Below, piece after piece: positions 38,704 to 47,273 of a stretch of 64,000 nucleotides of DNA (within the stretch, counting starts at the first letter, position 1; each line of letters starts with the position of its first letter). The DNA lies in contig CAVYHD010000051.1 of NCBI GenBank assembly GCA_963768075.1, positions 452,889 through 516,888 on the forward strand. The letters are read 5' to 3'. The position numbers and the translations under genes were made by a program. The notes under the pieces were generated by a model. It was not told the DNA's origin. It saw only the letters and a program-made list of their open reading frames with translations, and did not search any database. Source of the DNA: QHXW01 sp963768075 (GTDB taxonomy: Bacteria; Acidobacteriota; Terriglobia; Bryobacterales; Bryobacteraceae).

Positions 38704-39411
38704 CTAAGCAGCCTTCCGAGCTGCGAGCAATTCTATCAGTGCCTTGGCCGCAGCAGTCGACGAAGCCGGATTCTGGCCGGTCACGACTCCAGCGTCAACT
38801 ACCGCGAAGGGCGCCCAGTCGGCTACCTTCTCGTAGATGCCGCCGATTCCCTTCAGCTCATCCTCAACAAGGAAAGGCACGACGTGGGTCAAATTGACCG
38901 CGGCTTCTTCCCCGTTGGTAAAGCCGGTTGCGCGCTTGCCTTTGACGAGAGGCTCGCCCCGATACATTACGCGATGGAAGACAGCCGGCGAATGACAGAC
39001 AGCAGCCACAGGCTTACCGGAGTTGTAGAAAGACTCGATCAACGCGATGGAATCGGGATTATCGACGAGATCCCACATTGGACCGTGGCCTCCCACGTAA
39101 AAGATGGTGTCGAAATCCTCCGATTTCATGTCGAAAAGCTTCACTGTCTGAGATAGCTCATTCTGTGCTTCCGTATCCTGCTTAAACCGCGTCATCGCGG
39201 GAGTTTGATTCTCCGGCAGATCGCTCTTTGGATCGATCGGGGGCTGTCCTCCCTTTGGCGAAGCGAGCGTCAGTTCTACACCAGCGTCCCGAAAGACAAA
39301 ATACGGGGCCGCGAATTCCTCAAGCCAGAAGCCGGTCTTGCGGCCAGTGTTACCCAATTGATCATATGACGTTAGCACCAAAGTATTTTCATGTTCGTTC
39401 TCCTCTGGCAT
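38704..39411 (-). CDS. DJ-1/PfpI-family protein, copy 2 (start disturbed)
   Basis: About 235 residues in the open frame. LVLTSYDQLGNTGRKTGFWLEE, FDTIFYVGGHGPMWDLVDN, nucleophile elbow AAVCHSPAVF and TGQNPASS mark the DJ-1/HchA-like group. The natural start appears to be the ATG at 39391, placed after GAGGAGAACGA, which would read M-K-I-L and then needs one extra base to enter this frame. The frame as given starts upstream at an ATG whose codons contain the ribosome site. A single-base deletion at the 5' end is likely. Confidence 0.82.
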   Translation of the reverse strand: MPEENEHENTLVLTSYDQLGNTGRKTGFWLEEFAAPYFVFRDAGVELTLASPKGGQPPIDPKSDLPENQTPAMTRFKQDTEAQNELSQTVKLFDMKSEDFDTIFYVGGHGPMWDLVDNPDSIALIESFYNSGKPVAAVCHSPAVFHRVMYRGEPLVKGKRATGFTNGEEAAVNLTHVVPFLVEDELKGIGGIYEKVADWAPFAVVDAGVVTGQNPASSTAAAKALIELLAARKAA

Positions 39412-39739
39412 TGCGGTCCACTGCGAGCACTGTGGAGCAATTGCTCACAGTTGTGCGCGCAAGCGGCCCGCCGCCACGAAGATATAGAAACCAAAGACTC
39501 AAACAGGGACCGTCGCACGCTATTGTTCGCGGGCCGACTCAGCAGGTCGACACGATCCGACTTTCCGATTTAGGCCCCGGGAGACTCTGGCGTTGGCTTC
39601 CGTCAATGCCCCGTCACCGATTTCCGCCACCTCCCGCTTATGTCCGGCGTATCTTTGAGATACTACACACGGAACACGTGGAATCAGATCTGCCAATCAG
39701 TCGCTTAACCTGGAAAAATGGAACTCCCAGGCGAGAAGA

Positions 39740-39769
39740 GGCTTCGAGAGAATAGGCTTCGAGAGAATA
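39740..39769. repeat. 15-bp tandem repeat, two copies
   Basis: GGCTTCGAGAGAATA repeated exactly at 39740-39754 and 39755-39769, about 50 bp upstream of the MOSC fusion gene start. The rest of the 406-bp gap from 39412 shows no gene. Confidence 0.85.
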
Positions 39770-39817
39770 GGCGGTCGCTCGTTCGTTCCGTCGCACATAT
39801 TCCAAGGAAGGCATCTG

Positions 39818-41572
39818 ATGGGACAGCTTCTATCAATCAATGTCGGGCTTCCCCGTGACGTGGCATGGAGGGGCGAGAAAGTTCACACCGCGATTTGGAA
39901 GCAGCCAGTGCAGGGCAGGATTGCAGTCCGTCGCTTGAATGTGCAAGGCGATGGACAAGGGGATCTCGCCGGGCATGGAGGCGAGCACCGCGCGGTGATG
40001 GTGTATCAAATGGACGCTTACCGCTACTGGGAGGCCCAGCTCGGCCGCAAAGATTTTTCATTCGGACAGTTTGGTGAGAACTTCACAGTAGTCGGCTTAC
40101 CCGATGATGAGGTTTGCATCGGCGATCGATACCGCATTGGAAGCGCGCTCTTCGAGGTCACTCAACCGCGCGTCACGTGCTATCGCGTGGGTATCAGAAT
40201 GGCAGAGCCGGCAATGCCTGCTCTGCTCGTGTCACATCACCGGCCTGGCTTCTACTTTCGCGTGCTGGAGGAAGGTGAAGTCGGCGCTGGCGATGAAATC
40301 ACGAAAGTGGCGGACGGCCCCGAGCGCATCACTGTGGCGGACATCGATGCGCTCCTGTACTTGCCAAACCCCCCGCGCGAACAGCTTGAACGCTCGCTGC
40401 GAGTTCCAGCACTCAGCCAGGGCTGGAAAACGTCTTTAAAAGCAATTGCAGAGCGGAAGACTTCGGGGGCAGGGAATCCCGGGCTCAAGGACTCAAGCGG
40501 CCCGCCACCAGCCTGGCCAGGTTTTCGGCCATTACGCGTCGCCAGAGTAGATCGAGAAGCTGCCAACGTGGTCTCGTTGTCCATCGAACAAACGGACGGG
40601 GCAACTCTGCCTGCAGCTCTACCCGGACAGTTTCTCGTTCTACGGTTGCGCACAACACCGAACGGCCCAATGCTGCTCCGGAATTACTCGATGTCAGGCA
40701 TGCCCGGCGCCAGGACTTATCGGGTAAGCGTCAAACGAGAGACGAACGGGGTAGTCAGCTCGTATCTTTACGATCACGTGCACGCTGGCGATATTTTGGA
40801 GGTAAGCGCGCCTCGGGGCGGTTTTATTCTGAGATCCGGCGATTCTCCAGTGGTGTTGCTCAGTGCCGGCATCGGGGCAACGCCCGTACTCGCCATGTTG
40901 CACTCGCTCTCTGCGGCCGCCTCGCGTCGTGAGATCTGGTGGATCTACGGAGCGCGTAACCGAGCCGAGCACCCGTTTGCGAAAGAATCGCGCGGCCTCC
41001 TGCAGACGCTGGTGAACAGCCGAAGCCATATTGTCTACAGCAAGCCCGATTCTGAGAATGAACCCGGCGTGGATTACGACTCGGTCGGGCATGTGGACAC
41101 GCCTTTGCTCGATCGCCTCGGCGTGCCTCGCGACGCGGATTTCTACTTGTGCGGTCCACCATCATTCCTCCGCGACCTGACTGCGGGCTTGAAGACATGG
41201 GGTGCTGATTCCACACGAATTCACGCGGAGGTGTTTGGGTCGGAAACGCCGATCACACCGGGAATTGCGCCAGCCTCCCACCCGCCGGTTCACCCTCCCG
41301 CGGGAAAACCCGGCACCGGCCCTCACATTTCGTTTACCCGAAGCGGGCTCACGGTTTCGTGGGATTCCCGGTTTTCCAGTTTGCTGGAGCTTGCAGAGGC
41401 GTGCGACGTTCCCGCACAGTGGTCGTGCCGCGCAGGGGTCTGCCATACCTGCGAGTGCGCACTGATCGGAGGAACTGTCCAATATGATCCTGATCCACTC
41501 GAGCCGCCAGCCACGGGCAACGTGCTGATCTGCTGTTCGAGACCATCTGGCGATGTCGAAGTTGATCTGTGA
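39818..41572 (+). CDS. MOSC / ferredoxin-reductase / [2Fe-2S] ferredoxin fusion
   Basis: 584 residues. A MOSC domain (about 1-165) includes GDGQGDLAGHGGEHRAVMVY and the molybdenum-ligand cysteine in QPRVTCYRVGIRM. A short 3-alpha linker (170-220) leads to an FAD/NAD-binding reductase of phthalate-dioxygenase-reductase type, with LLRNYSMSG for FAD and VVLLSAGIGATPVLAMLHSL for NAD (240-475). The C-terminal plant-type [2Fe-2S] ferredoxin has ligands C537, C542, C545 and C572 or C573. AAGGAAGG precedes the ATG. Such fusions resemble YiiM-type and hydroxylamine/amidoxime reductases carrying their own electron chain. Probably reduces N-hydroxylated compounds. Confidence 0.88.
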   Translation: MGQLLSINVGLPRDVAWRGEKVHTAIWKQPVQGRIAVRRLNVQGDGQGDLAGHGGEHRAVMVYQMDAYRYWEAQLGRKDFSFGQFGENFTVVGLPDDEVCIGDRYRIGSALFEVTQPRVTCYRVGIRMAEPAMPALLVSHHRPGFYFRVLEEGEVGAGDEITKVADGPERITVADIDALLYLPNPPREQLERSLRVPALSQGWKTSLKAIAERKTSGAGNPGLKDSSGPPPAWPGFRPLRVARVDREAANVVSLSIEQTDGATLPAALPGQFLVLRLRTTPNGPMLLRNYSMSGMPGARTYRVSVKRETNGVVSSYLYDHVHAGDILEVSAPRGGFILRSGDSPVVLLSAGIGATPVLAMLHSLSAAASRREIWWIYGARNRAEHPFAKESRGLLQTLVNSRSHIVYSKPDSENEPGVDYDSVGHVDTPLLDRLGVPRDADFYLCGPPSFLRDLTAGLKTWGADSTRIHAEVFGSETPITPGIAPASHPPVHPPAGKPGTGPHISFTRSGLTVSWDSRFSSLLELAEACDVPAQWSCRAGVCHTCECALIGGTVQYDPDPLEPPATGNVLICCSRPSGDVEVDL

Positions 41573-41648
41573 TTGTAACGGCAACCGGCGACATTTCTTT
41601 CGCCAAGTCGAAGTCTAACGCAGGGCACGTACCGGTTTTGACGGCGAA

Positions 41649-42275
41649 CTACCCCCGTAACCTCTTTGGACCACTTACGTACGGATTGCCTCGCTCGTAG
41701 AAGCGCAGTTTGCGATCGACGTTCCGGGTCAAACCGATACGCGCACTTTTGCCGATGGCGCCGATTTTCCGCCGGCTCGCCGCGAGCCAGAGCGGACCGG
41801 CGGCGCACAGATCAAGTCCATCTTGACTGAAATCAATTTGCATCGCCTGGGCTAGCCGGCCTGGCCCCCGGGCTAAATCGAGCAGGCCTGCCGTGCCGCG
41901 GAAGCGTTGCATCCGGTCGATTCCCTCGAGTGGTTCGAGGGCACGCAAGAGGACTCCCGCCCCGACTCCGACCGCTTCGCTCGTCACGTTCAGCATGAAC
42001 GACGAACTGTAGGCGAAGTATACGTAAGCGTGTCCTGGCCCAAGAAATAGTGAGGCATTGCGCCGCGTCTCTCCGCGGAAGGCGTGCCCGGCGGAATCAC
42101 CGACCGGATAAGCCTCCGTCTCGACGATGCGCCCGCTGAGCCTGCCATCATCGGTATCATGGACTGCTACTTTGCCAACCAGGTAGCGTGCCAACTCCAC
42201 AGTATCAACCGGTAGTTCTGTTCGACGGAGACGCCAAAGACAACAAACGGGAATTGTCCTGCCTACACGTTTCAT
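41649..42275 (-). CDS. 3-methyladenine DNA glycosylase (AAG/MPG type)
   Basis: 208 residues. The AAG fold shows the substrate-contact motif ETEAYPVGDSAGHAF, AYVYFAYSSSFMLNV, VLLRALEPLEG and GPGRLAQAM. It removes alkylated purines by base excision. The start is placed at the ATG at 42275, three bases after the stop of the upstream baeRF gene, so translation is probably coupled. It converges with the MOSC fusion gene. Confidence 0.9.
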   Translation of the reverse strand: MKRVGRTIPVCCLWRLRRTELPVDTVELARYLVGKVAVHDTDDGRLSGRIVETEAYPVGDSAGHAFRGETRRNASLFLGPGHAYVYFAYSSSFMLNVTSEAVGVGAGVLLRALEPLEGIDRMQRFRGTAGLLDLARGPGRLAQAMQIDFSQDGLDLCAAGPLWLAASRRKIGAIGKSARIGLTRNVDRKLRFYERGNPYVSGPKRLRG

Positions 42276-42277
42276 TA

Positions 42278-43354
42278 TTAGGAACCCTCTGACACATAGC
42301 GGAAGATCGCACAAATAGAGCCCCCGGAAGGCATGCTGGTCTCCAGTAGGGTTTGAACATCGCCGCCGTGGCGAAGCGTTTGCACGGCGGCTGTGTCCAG
42401 GAGGTCGGCCCCGCCGTCGACCGCGCCCGGAACGGCCCCGTTCTCAAGCAGGAATAGAGTTTCGACTCTGCCTGTGGAAGCGGCACGCACAATCTCCTGT
42501 ACATCTGCCGAAGCGTGGCCTGTTCCGATCAGCTTGTCGAACCTCTCCAGGGCGCGACGCGCCGGCCCGGTGGTTACCGACCGAACCAGTTCCAAGGATT
42601 GCTGATACATTTCGTTCTGGCTAAGATGTCCGGGTAATCCGCGTATTCCCGGTTCCACGCACGCAGGATAGGTCGTCAAACGATGGAAGAGCGCGACTTC
42701 ATGCTCGACGCCTACAACAACCAGGGGTGGATGTCCATCCTTCAGGAGAGCGTTTACGTCGCGATCAATCTCACGATAAAAACGGCCAAGGTGGTCTTCA
42801 GGGTGATCGCGATCATGCACTGGCTCCGCGCGAAGCGAGGATTGGGATGCGCCAGGAACGAAGCCGGCGGCCTCGGTGCCTGCGTTTTTCGGAAATCCCG
42901 CGGCCTCACAGAATTGATCCGTGCATTTGAAGATGCGCGTATTATTCAGCTTTAAGGCGAGAATGTAGAACTCGAGTTGTTTGCTGGCAAGCGCCAGCAG
43001 CGGGCGAAGCTGGAAGCACTCACCAACGGCGGCGACGGGTTGGCCGACGAGATATCGCGTGCGGAATGACTCGCACACATCCGGCGAGCGCAGAAAAATG
43101 AACGTCGCCGGCTCCTTCGAGGAATCGATCATATTCGTAGCCGCAAGCTCTATGGGATCGAGAAGGGAGGCGACGTCATGCTTGGATGCGCTGGCTGCCA
43201 GCTTGGCGCGAATCTGAGCAAGCGCGTCTTTGTAGGCAATTCGCGCATCGCGAGCCTCGCGTTCGAGAAGAACGATCGAGATACATGGTGGAGCAGCCGA
43301 CGCAAGACCGCGTAGCTTCTCCAGGAAAGGCCTTTCCGGTTCGGTTGTCGTCAT
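42278..43354 (-). CDS. baeRF (bacterial archaeo-eukaryotic release-factor-like) protein
   Basis: 358 residues. The N-terminal part contains LRGLASAAPPCISIVLLE, then FRTRYLVGQPVAAVGECFQLRPLL and HLGRFYREIDRDVNALL. The C-terminal part has VVVGVEHEVALFHRLTTYP and VQEIVRAASTGRVETLFLLEN, which match the eRF1/Pelota-like domains of bacterial baeRF proteins. These are thought to act on ribosomes or in stress; the GGQ loop of true release factors is not visible. GGAG lies before the ATG at 43354. Upstream of, and close to, the glycosylase gene. Confidence 0.75.
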   Translation of the reverse strand: MTTTEPERPFLEKLRGLASAAPPCISIVLLEREARDARIAYKDALAQIRAKLAASASKHDVASLLDPIELAATNMIDSSKEPATFIFLRSPDVCESFRTRYLVGQPVAAVGECFQLRPLLALASKQLEFYILALKLNNTRIFKCTDQFCEAAGFPKNAGTEAAGFVPGASQSSLRAEPVHDRDHPEDHLGRFYREIDRDVNALLKDGHPPLVVVGVEHEVALFHRLTTYPACVEPGIRGLPGHLSQNEMYQQSLELVRSVTTGPARRALERFDKLIGTGHASADVQEIVRAASTGRVETLFLLENGAVPGAVDGGADLLDTAAVQTLRHGGDVQTLLETSMPSGGSICAIFRYVSEGS

Positions 43355-43602
43355 AAAGTAAACTCCAGTAATCCGACGCGGGCTCTGTCCAGAAACGCCC
43401 GCAGCATTCCCCGCCCAATTCGGTTATCCTTGCTCTGTTACAAGAGCGCGCCACCCGCCATCGTTATATTGTCGTTGAAATCAGAATCGAAGCAACCTTG
43501 GCGAACAGGAACCGCACGGTTAGACGATCTGTCGAGGTTTCGCGCGCCGGTGCCCCGAGACAATGGCGAGGGGGATCACGCTACGCCAGGAAAGAACCAG
43601 CC

Positions 43603-44408
43603 TGACTGCGTCCGGCGTACGACGCCAACCCTTTAGCGGGAGCACGCAACGTTTCACCGTCCGAATTCATGTGGCATCGCTTCCATGATGGTGTGACTGA
43701 AATTGGTTATCCGATAGATTCGACGAACTGCCTCGACTTTTGCTTCGATAACGAAACTCCGCGCCACAAGGTGTACCTGGAAGCCTTTGGGATCGCAAAC
43801 CGCAGCGTCACGTGTCGTGAGTATCTCGAGTTTATGTCCGATGACGCATACGCGCGGCCCGAGTTTTGGCTTTCCGAGGGCTGGGAAGCGGTGAGGAAAC
43901 AGGGGTGGCGGGCGCCACTCTATTGGGAACGTGATGCCACGGACAGCACTGGCTGGCGCATCTTCACCCTTCGAGGTTGGCATCCGCTTTCCGCGTTGCT
44001 TGATACGCCCGTATGCCACGTGAGCTTTTTTGAGGCCGATGCATTCGCACGCTGGAGAGGCTGCCGCCTTCCTAACGAAGCGGAATGGGAACTTGCCGCG
44101 AATGGAAGTTCGATTCACGGGAATTTGCTCGACACTGGAAGGCTACATCCCGCAATCGCGTCCGGCGATGGCCTGGACCAACTCTTCGGGGCTCATGGGA
44201 GTGGACAGCAAGCCCCTACACGGGTTATCCGGGCTACAGGCCCCTTCCCGGCGCCCTGGGCGAATATAACGGCAAATTTATGTCCGGCCAGATGATTCTG
44301 CGTGGAGGATCCTGCGTCACGCCCGCGAGTCACTTACGCGCAACCTACCGTAATTTCTTTCAGCCGGCGACGCGGTGGCAATTCACGGGAATACGTTTGG
44401 CAGCCTAA
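43603..44408 (+). pseudogene. EgtB-like protein, lacks DinB half, frameshifted
   Basis: Only the FGE-sulfatase-like C-terminal half is left. LRPAYDANPLAGA and GVTEIGYP start it, FCFDNETPRHKVYLEAFGIAN and SFFEADAFARWRGCRLPNEAEWE follow, and an indel near 44190 moves the frame to WEWTASPYTGYPGYRPLPG and MILRGGSCVTP. No HxxxHxE iron site is found upstream, so it cannot be an active EgtB. It lies just before an EgtD paralogue, so this was a second ergothioneine-type locus. The intact pair is at 8482-10780. Confidence 0.82.
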
Positions 44409-44419
44409 GGGGTTCAAAT

Positions 44420-45425
44420 ATGAATATCACGACCGATTTTCAGACATTCGAAGCGAAAAGCCTCTGCCCCTCTGGACACGCGCGAGGCGCTGATCGATGA
44501 GGTTTGGCGCGGCCTGCGCAAACGTCCACGATCCCTGGTTCCGTGGATGCTCTACGATTCCGAGGGTTCGCGTCTTTTCGAGTGCATCACAACCCTGCCG
44601 GAATACTATCCCACGCGAACGGAGCGCGACATTTTGGCGAACTATGCCGAAGCGATTATCACGGCGACTGGTTCTGACTACTCTCGGCCCTTGCGCCTGC
44701 TGGAGTTGGGAGCGGGGACAGCCGCCAAGACCGGTATTCTGCTGGAAGCCGCAACGCGCTTGCGAAACGAAGTAATTTACATTCCGGTTGATGTCTCGTC
44801 GGATGCACTCGATGCGGCGTGCGACAGCATCGGTTGCCTGTTGCCGGATGTGCAGCTACAGCCGATGGTGGCGAACTACGTCACTCACCCGCCGAAGCTG
44901 GAACGGTTCCATGGGACCACGCTCGCGATGTACATCGGTTCGAGCATCGGCAACTTCTCGCCGGAGGAGGCTCGCACCATTCTTCGCAATCTGAGGTCTG
45001 AGCTCAGAGCCGGCGATGCGCTGCTCTTAGGTACGGATATGGTGAAAGACGAGGCGACTCTCGTGCGGGCGTATGACGACAAAGATGGCGTCACCGCGGC
45101 GTTCAATTTGAACGTTCTGCATCGCCTCAACAGAGAACTCGGCGCGAACTTCGATACCGGCTGCTTCCGGCATCGGGCGCGCTGGAATCGCGTGGAGTCA
45201 CGCATCGAAATGCACCTGGAGAGCACGCGCGATCAGTGTGTAGATATCCCGGCTGCGCAACTTAGCCTTCAATTCGCGGCCTTTGAAACCATCCACACCG
45301 AGAGCAGCTACAAATTCACCCAGAAAACACTCGGCGCCTTGTTGGATGATGCGGGCTTTACGATCGAGCAGACATGGACGGATCCGCGACAGTGGTATGC
45401 GCTTACGCTCGCGGGTCTTCAGTAA
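44420..45425 (+). pseudogene. EgtD-like histidine methyltransferase paralogue, 5' frameshift
   Basis: The methyltransferase core is complete in one frame from about 44465: LDTREALIDEVWRGLRKRP, DSEGSRLFECITTLPEYYPTR, SAM loop ELGAGTAAKT, IGSSIGNFSPEEA, and HTESSYKFTQ near the end. The natural ATG at 44420 (AAGGGG upstream, MNITTDFQTFEAKSL) is in another frame, and one indel near 44465 joins them. If translation started at the internal ATG at 44547, the first roughly 40 residues would be lost. It is clearly divergent from egtD at 8482-9450, so it may use a different amino acid or be an old paralogue. Confidence 0.8.
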
Positions 45426-45448
45426 CGGGCCGTCGCCAACGTACCTGA

Positions 45449-46030
45449 CTAAACCGCTTTTGGCTTCTTGTTCCATCCATGGAAGGCCGACAAGTCGCCG
45501 GCGTTCCAAGCCTCGCGGAGTCCAGGGGTCTTCAGATCCCAGTCAGGGCGGATCTCGCTCGTCACGGCCCGCAGGTCATGCCAGAGGTCGACGACAGAAG
45601 GCCGGCCCCAGAACCAATAGCCGTTATAGATGCTGTGGATGATGAGTCCTGGCTTGAGCACGAGCGTGTGCGGAATCATCGGATTATGCTCCGGGTCGGT
45701 GTATTCCGCGATATCGAGGTCCTTCTGAACCGTTCTTTCGGGGTCGGAGAGGAAGGTCCACTGGGCGCCCACCGACGCGCGGAACTCCTGCAGAGTGTGG
45801 TGGTCATCGGTGGAGATCGTGGCAATCTGGGTATATGCCACAGCGATTTTCGGATAAAACGCCGCAAGGTCCAGATGCTGCTGGTGTTCTTTCGGGCAGT
45901 AGTGGCCGCGCGCAAGCGTTAGGATCAGGGGATCATCGCCCTGGAGTTCGCTGAGTCTGCGCGGCGTGCCCGTGTGATCGGGCAACTGATAGTCGGGGAA
46001 AACGTTTCCGGGTACGAGGTCGTGTCGCAT
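45449..46030 (-). CDS. Peroxiredoxin-like redoxin protein
   Basis: 193 residues of the AhpC-TSA/thioredoxin fold. VFPDYQLPDHTGTPRRLSEL is the N-terminal motif. The active site reads ARGHYCPKEHQQ, with one cysteine at the peroxidatic position and no obvious resolving cysteine. WTFLSDPERTVQKDLDI and the C-terminal WDLKTP segment follow. AAGGAA precedes the ATG. Likely a 1-Cys thiol peroxidase. Confidence 0.82.
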   Translation of the reverse strand: MRHDLVPGNVFPDYQLPDHTGTPRRLSELQGDDPLILTLARGHYCPKEHQQHLDLAAFYPKIAVAYTQIATISTDDHHTLQEFRASVGAQWTFLSDPERTVQKDLDIAEYTDPEHNPMIPHTLVLKPGLIIHSIYNGYWFWGRPSVVDLWHDLRAVTSEIRPDWDLKTPGLREAWNAGDLSAFHGWNKKPKAV

Positions 46031-46277
46031 GATTGGATTCCTTCCACAGATGCAATTGGGTTATAGCTCTAGACATTCAAGCGCACGCTGCATGCCATCG
46101 TCCAGAGTCCGAAAATAAAGGCCCCGGCACAGCACGGTCGACCGGTGCTGCCCCGCTCAACTGACACATGCGATGTGAGTTATCGCAGACCTTCAATCCC
46201 GCCTCAATGCGGCGTCACGCCATCCGTTCGACCCATTGAGCGCGCCATGCGGGAGCACCGCCGCAAGGAACACATGA

Positions 46278-47216
46278 TTATCTACCTTGTGGGATGAAAC
46301 CCGGGCTGCCGGTCTTCACTACTTCATTAAACCTTTGTCTAGTCTGAATTCGATTGATTTCGTCGAGCGCGTCTTCCGGAAGGGTGGAGATGTTGAGATT
46401 CTCCCGCGCGCGTGCCGCAGTCCTGGGAGTGGTAAGCAAGGCCGTACCACGCTGCACTGCCCAAGACAACAGCACCTGTGCTGGCGTCTTTCCAATTCGT
46501 GCGGCAATTGCTGAAATGGCTGGGTCTTCGAGCGGCCCCGGCCTTACTCCGTGACCCAATGGGGCAAAAGCCAAAAACACGATGTCGTTCTTCTTGCAGA
46601 ATTCCAGAAGCTCCGTTTCCGGCAGATACGGATGTGCTTCGACTTGGACCACGGCCGGCTTGATTCTCGCAGATTCATAAATGGGCAACAGTTCGTTCAA
46701 GCTGATATCAGACAGTCCGATGGCCCGGCATCTGCCGTTGTCCACGAGACTCTCCATGGCCCCCCAGGTATCGAGCAAAGTCACACCGCGGTCGTAGAGG
46801 ATATTGCCGTTTTGATCCCGCGGATCCTGCTCGTCCCCCGGTTGAAAGGCAAATGGGGTGTGAATGAGATAGAGATCCAGATAGTTGAGCCCGAGTCTGG
46901 CTAGACTCGCCTCGAAAGCCGGTTTGACCCGCTCGGGCCGATGATTGGTGTTCCACAACTTTGTGGTAACAAAGAGGTCTTCACGCGCAATCCCTCCAGC
47001 GGCGAGTCCAGACTGCAACGCCTCGCCCACCTCACGTTCGTTCCGGTATCGTTCCGCACAATCGAAGTGTCGAAATCCAGCTTCCAGCGCGTCTCTGGTA
47101 GCACTTATCGTCGCGGCTGCATCGGGAATCAGGGTGCCAAAGCCGAGCACGGGCATATGGCCGGCTCCATGGCTGAGCGGCATCCTTTTCGTCCGAAAAT
47201 CAGAAGAGTCGATCAT
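46278..47216 (-). CDS. Aldo/keto reductase
   Basis: 312-residue TIM-barrel NADPH oxidoreductase. The catalytic tetrad is visible: D and Y in HFDCAERYRNE, K in TTKLWNTNHRPE, H in LYLIHTPFAF. NADPH-binding residues fit in TTPRTAARARENL. Reduces aldehydes and ketones, in line with the surrounding carbonyl-stress genes. The first 60 codons and the region before them are duplicated in decayed form at 48783-48885. Confidence 0.88.
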   Translation of the reverse strand: MIDSSDFRTKRMPLSHGAGHMPVLGFGTLIPDAAATISATRDALEAGFRHFDCAERYRNEREVGEALQSGLAAGGIAREDLFVTTKLWNTNHRPERVKPAFEASLARLGLNYLDLYLIHTPFAFQPGDEQDPRDQNGNILYDRGVTLLDTWGAMESLVDNGRCRAIGLSDISLNELLPIYESARIKPAVVQVEAHPYLPETELLEFCKKNDIVFLAFAPLGHGVRPGPLEDPAISAIAARIGKTPAQVLLSWAVQRGTALLTTPRTAARARENLNISTLPEDALDEINRIQTRQRFNEVVKTGSPGFIPQGR

Positions 47217-47258
47217 AATGACGCCTCGTCAGTAGCTCGCATCGAACAACACGCCCGG
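47156..47258. repeat. Direct repeat, copy A (AKR 5' end and leader)
   Basis: About 100 bp covering the AKR start codon and upstream, matching 48783-48885 at roughly 85 percent by eye. The shared block includes GCGGCATCCTTTTCGTCCGA. Confidence 0.85.
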
Positions 47259-47273
47259 ATACGCGACGCCTCC

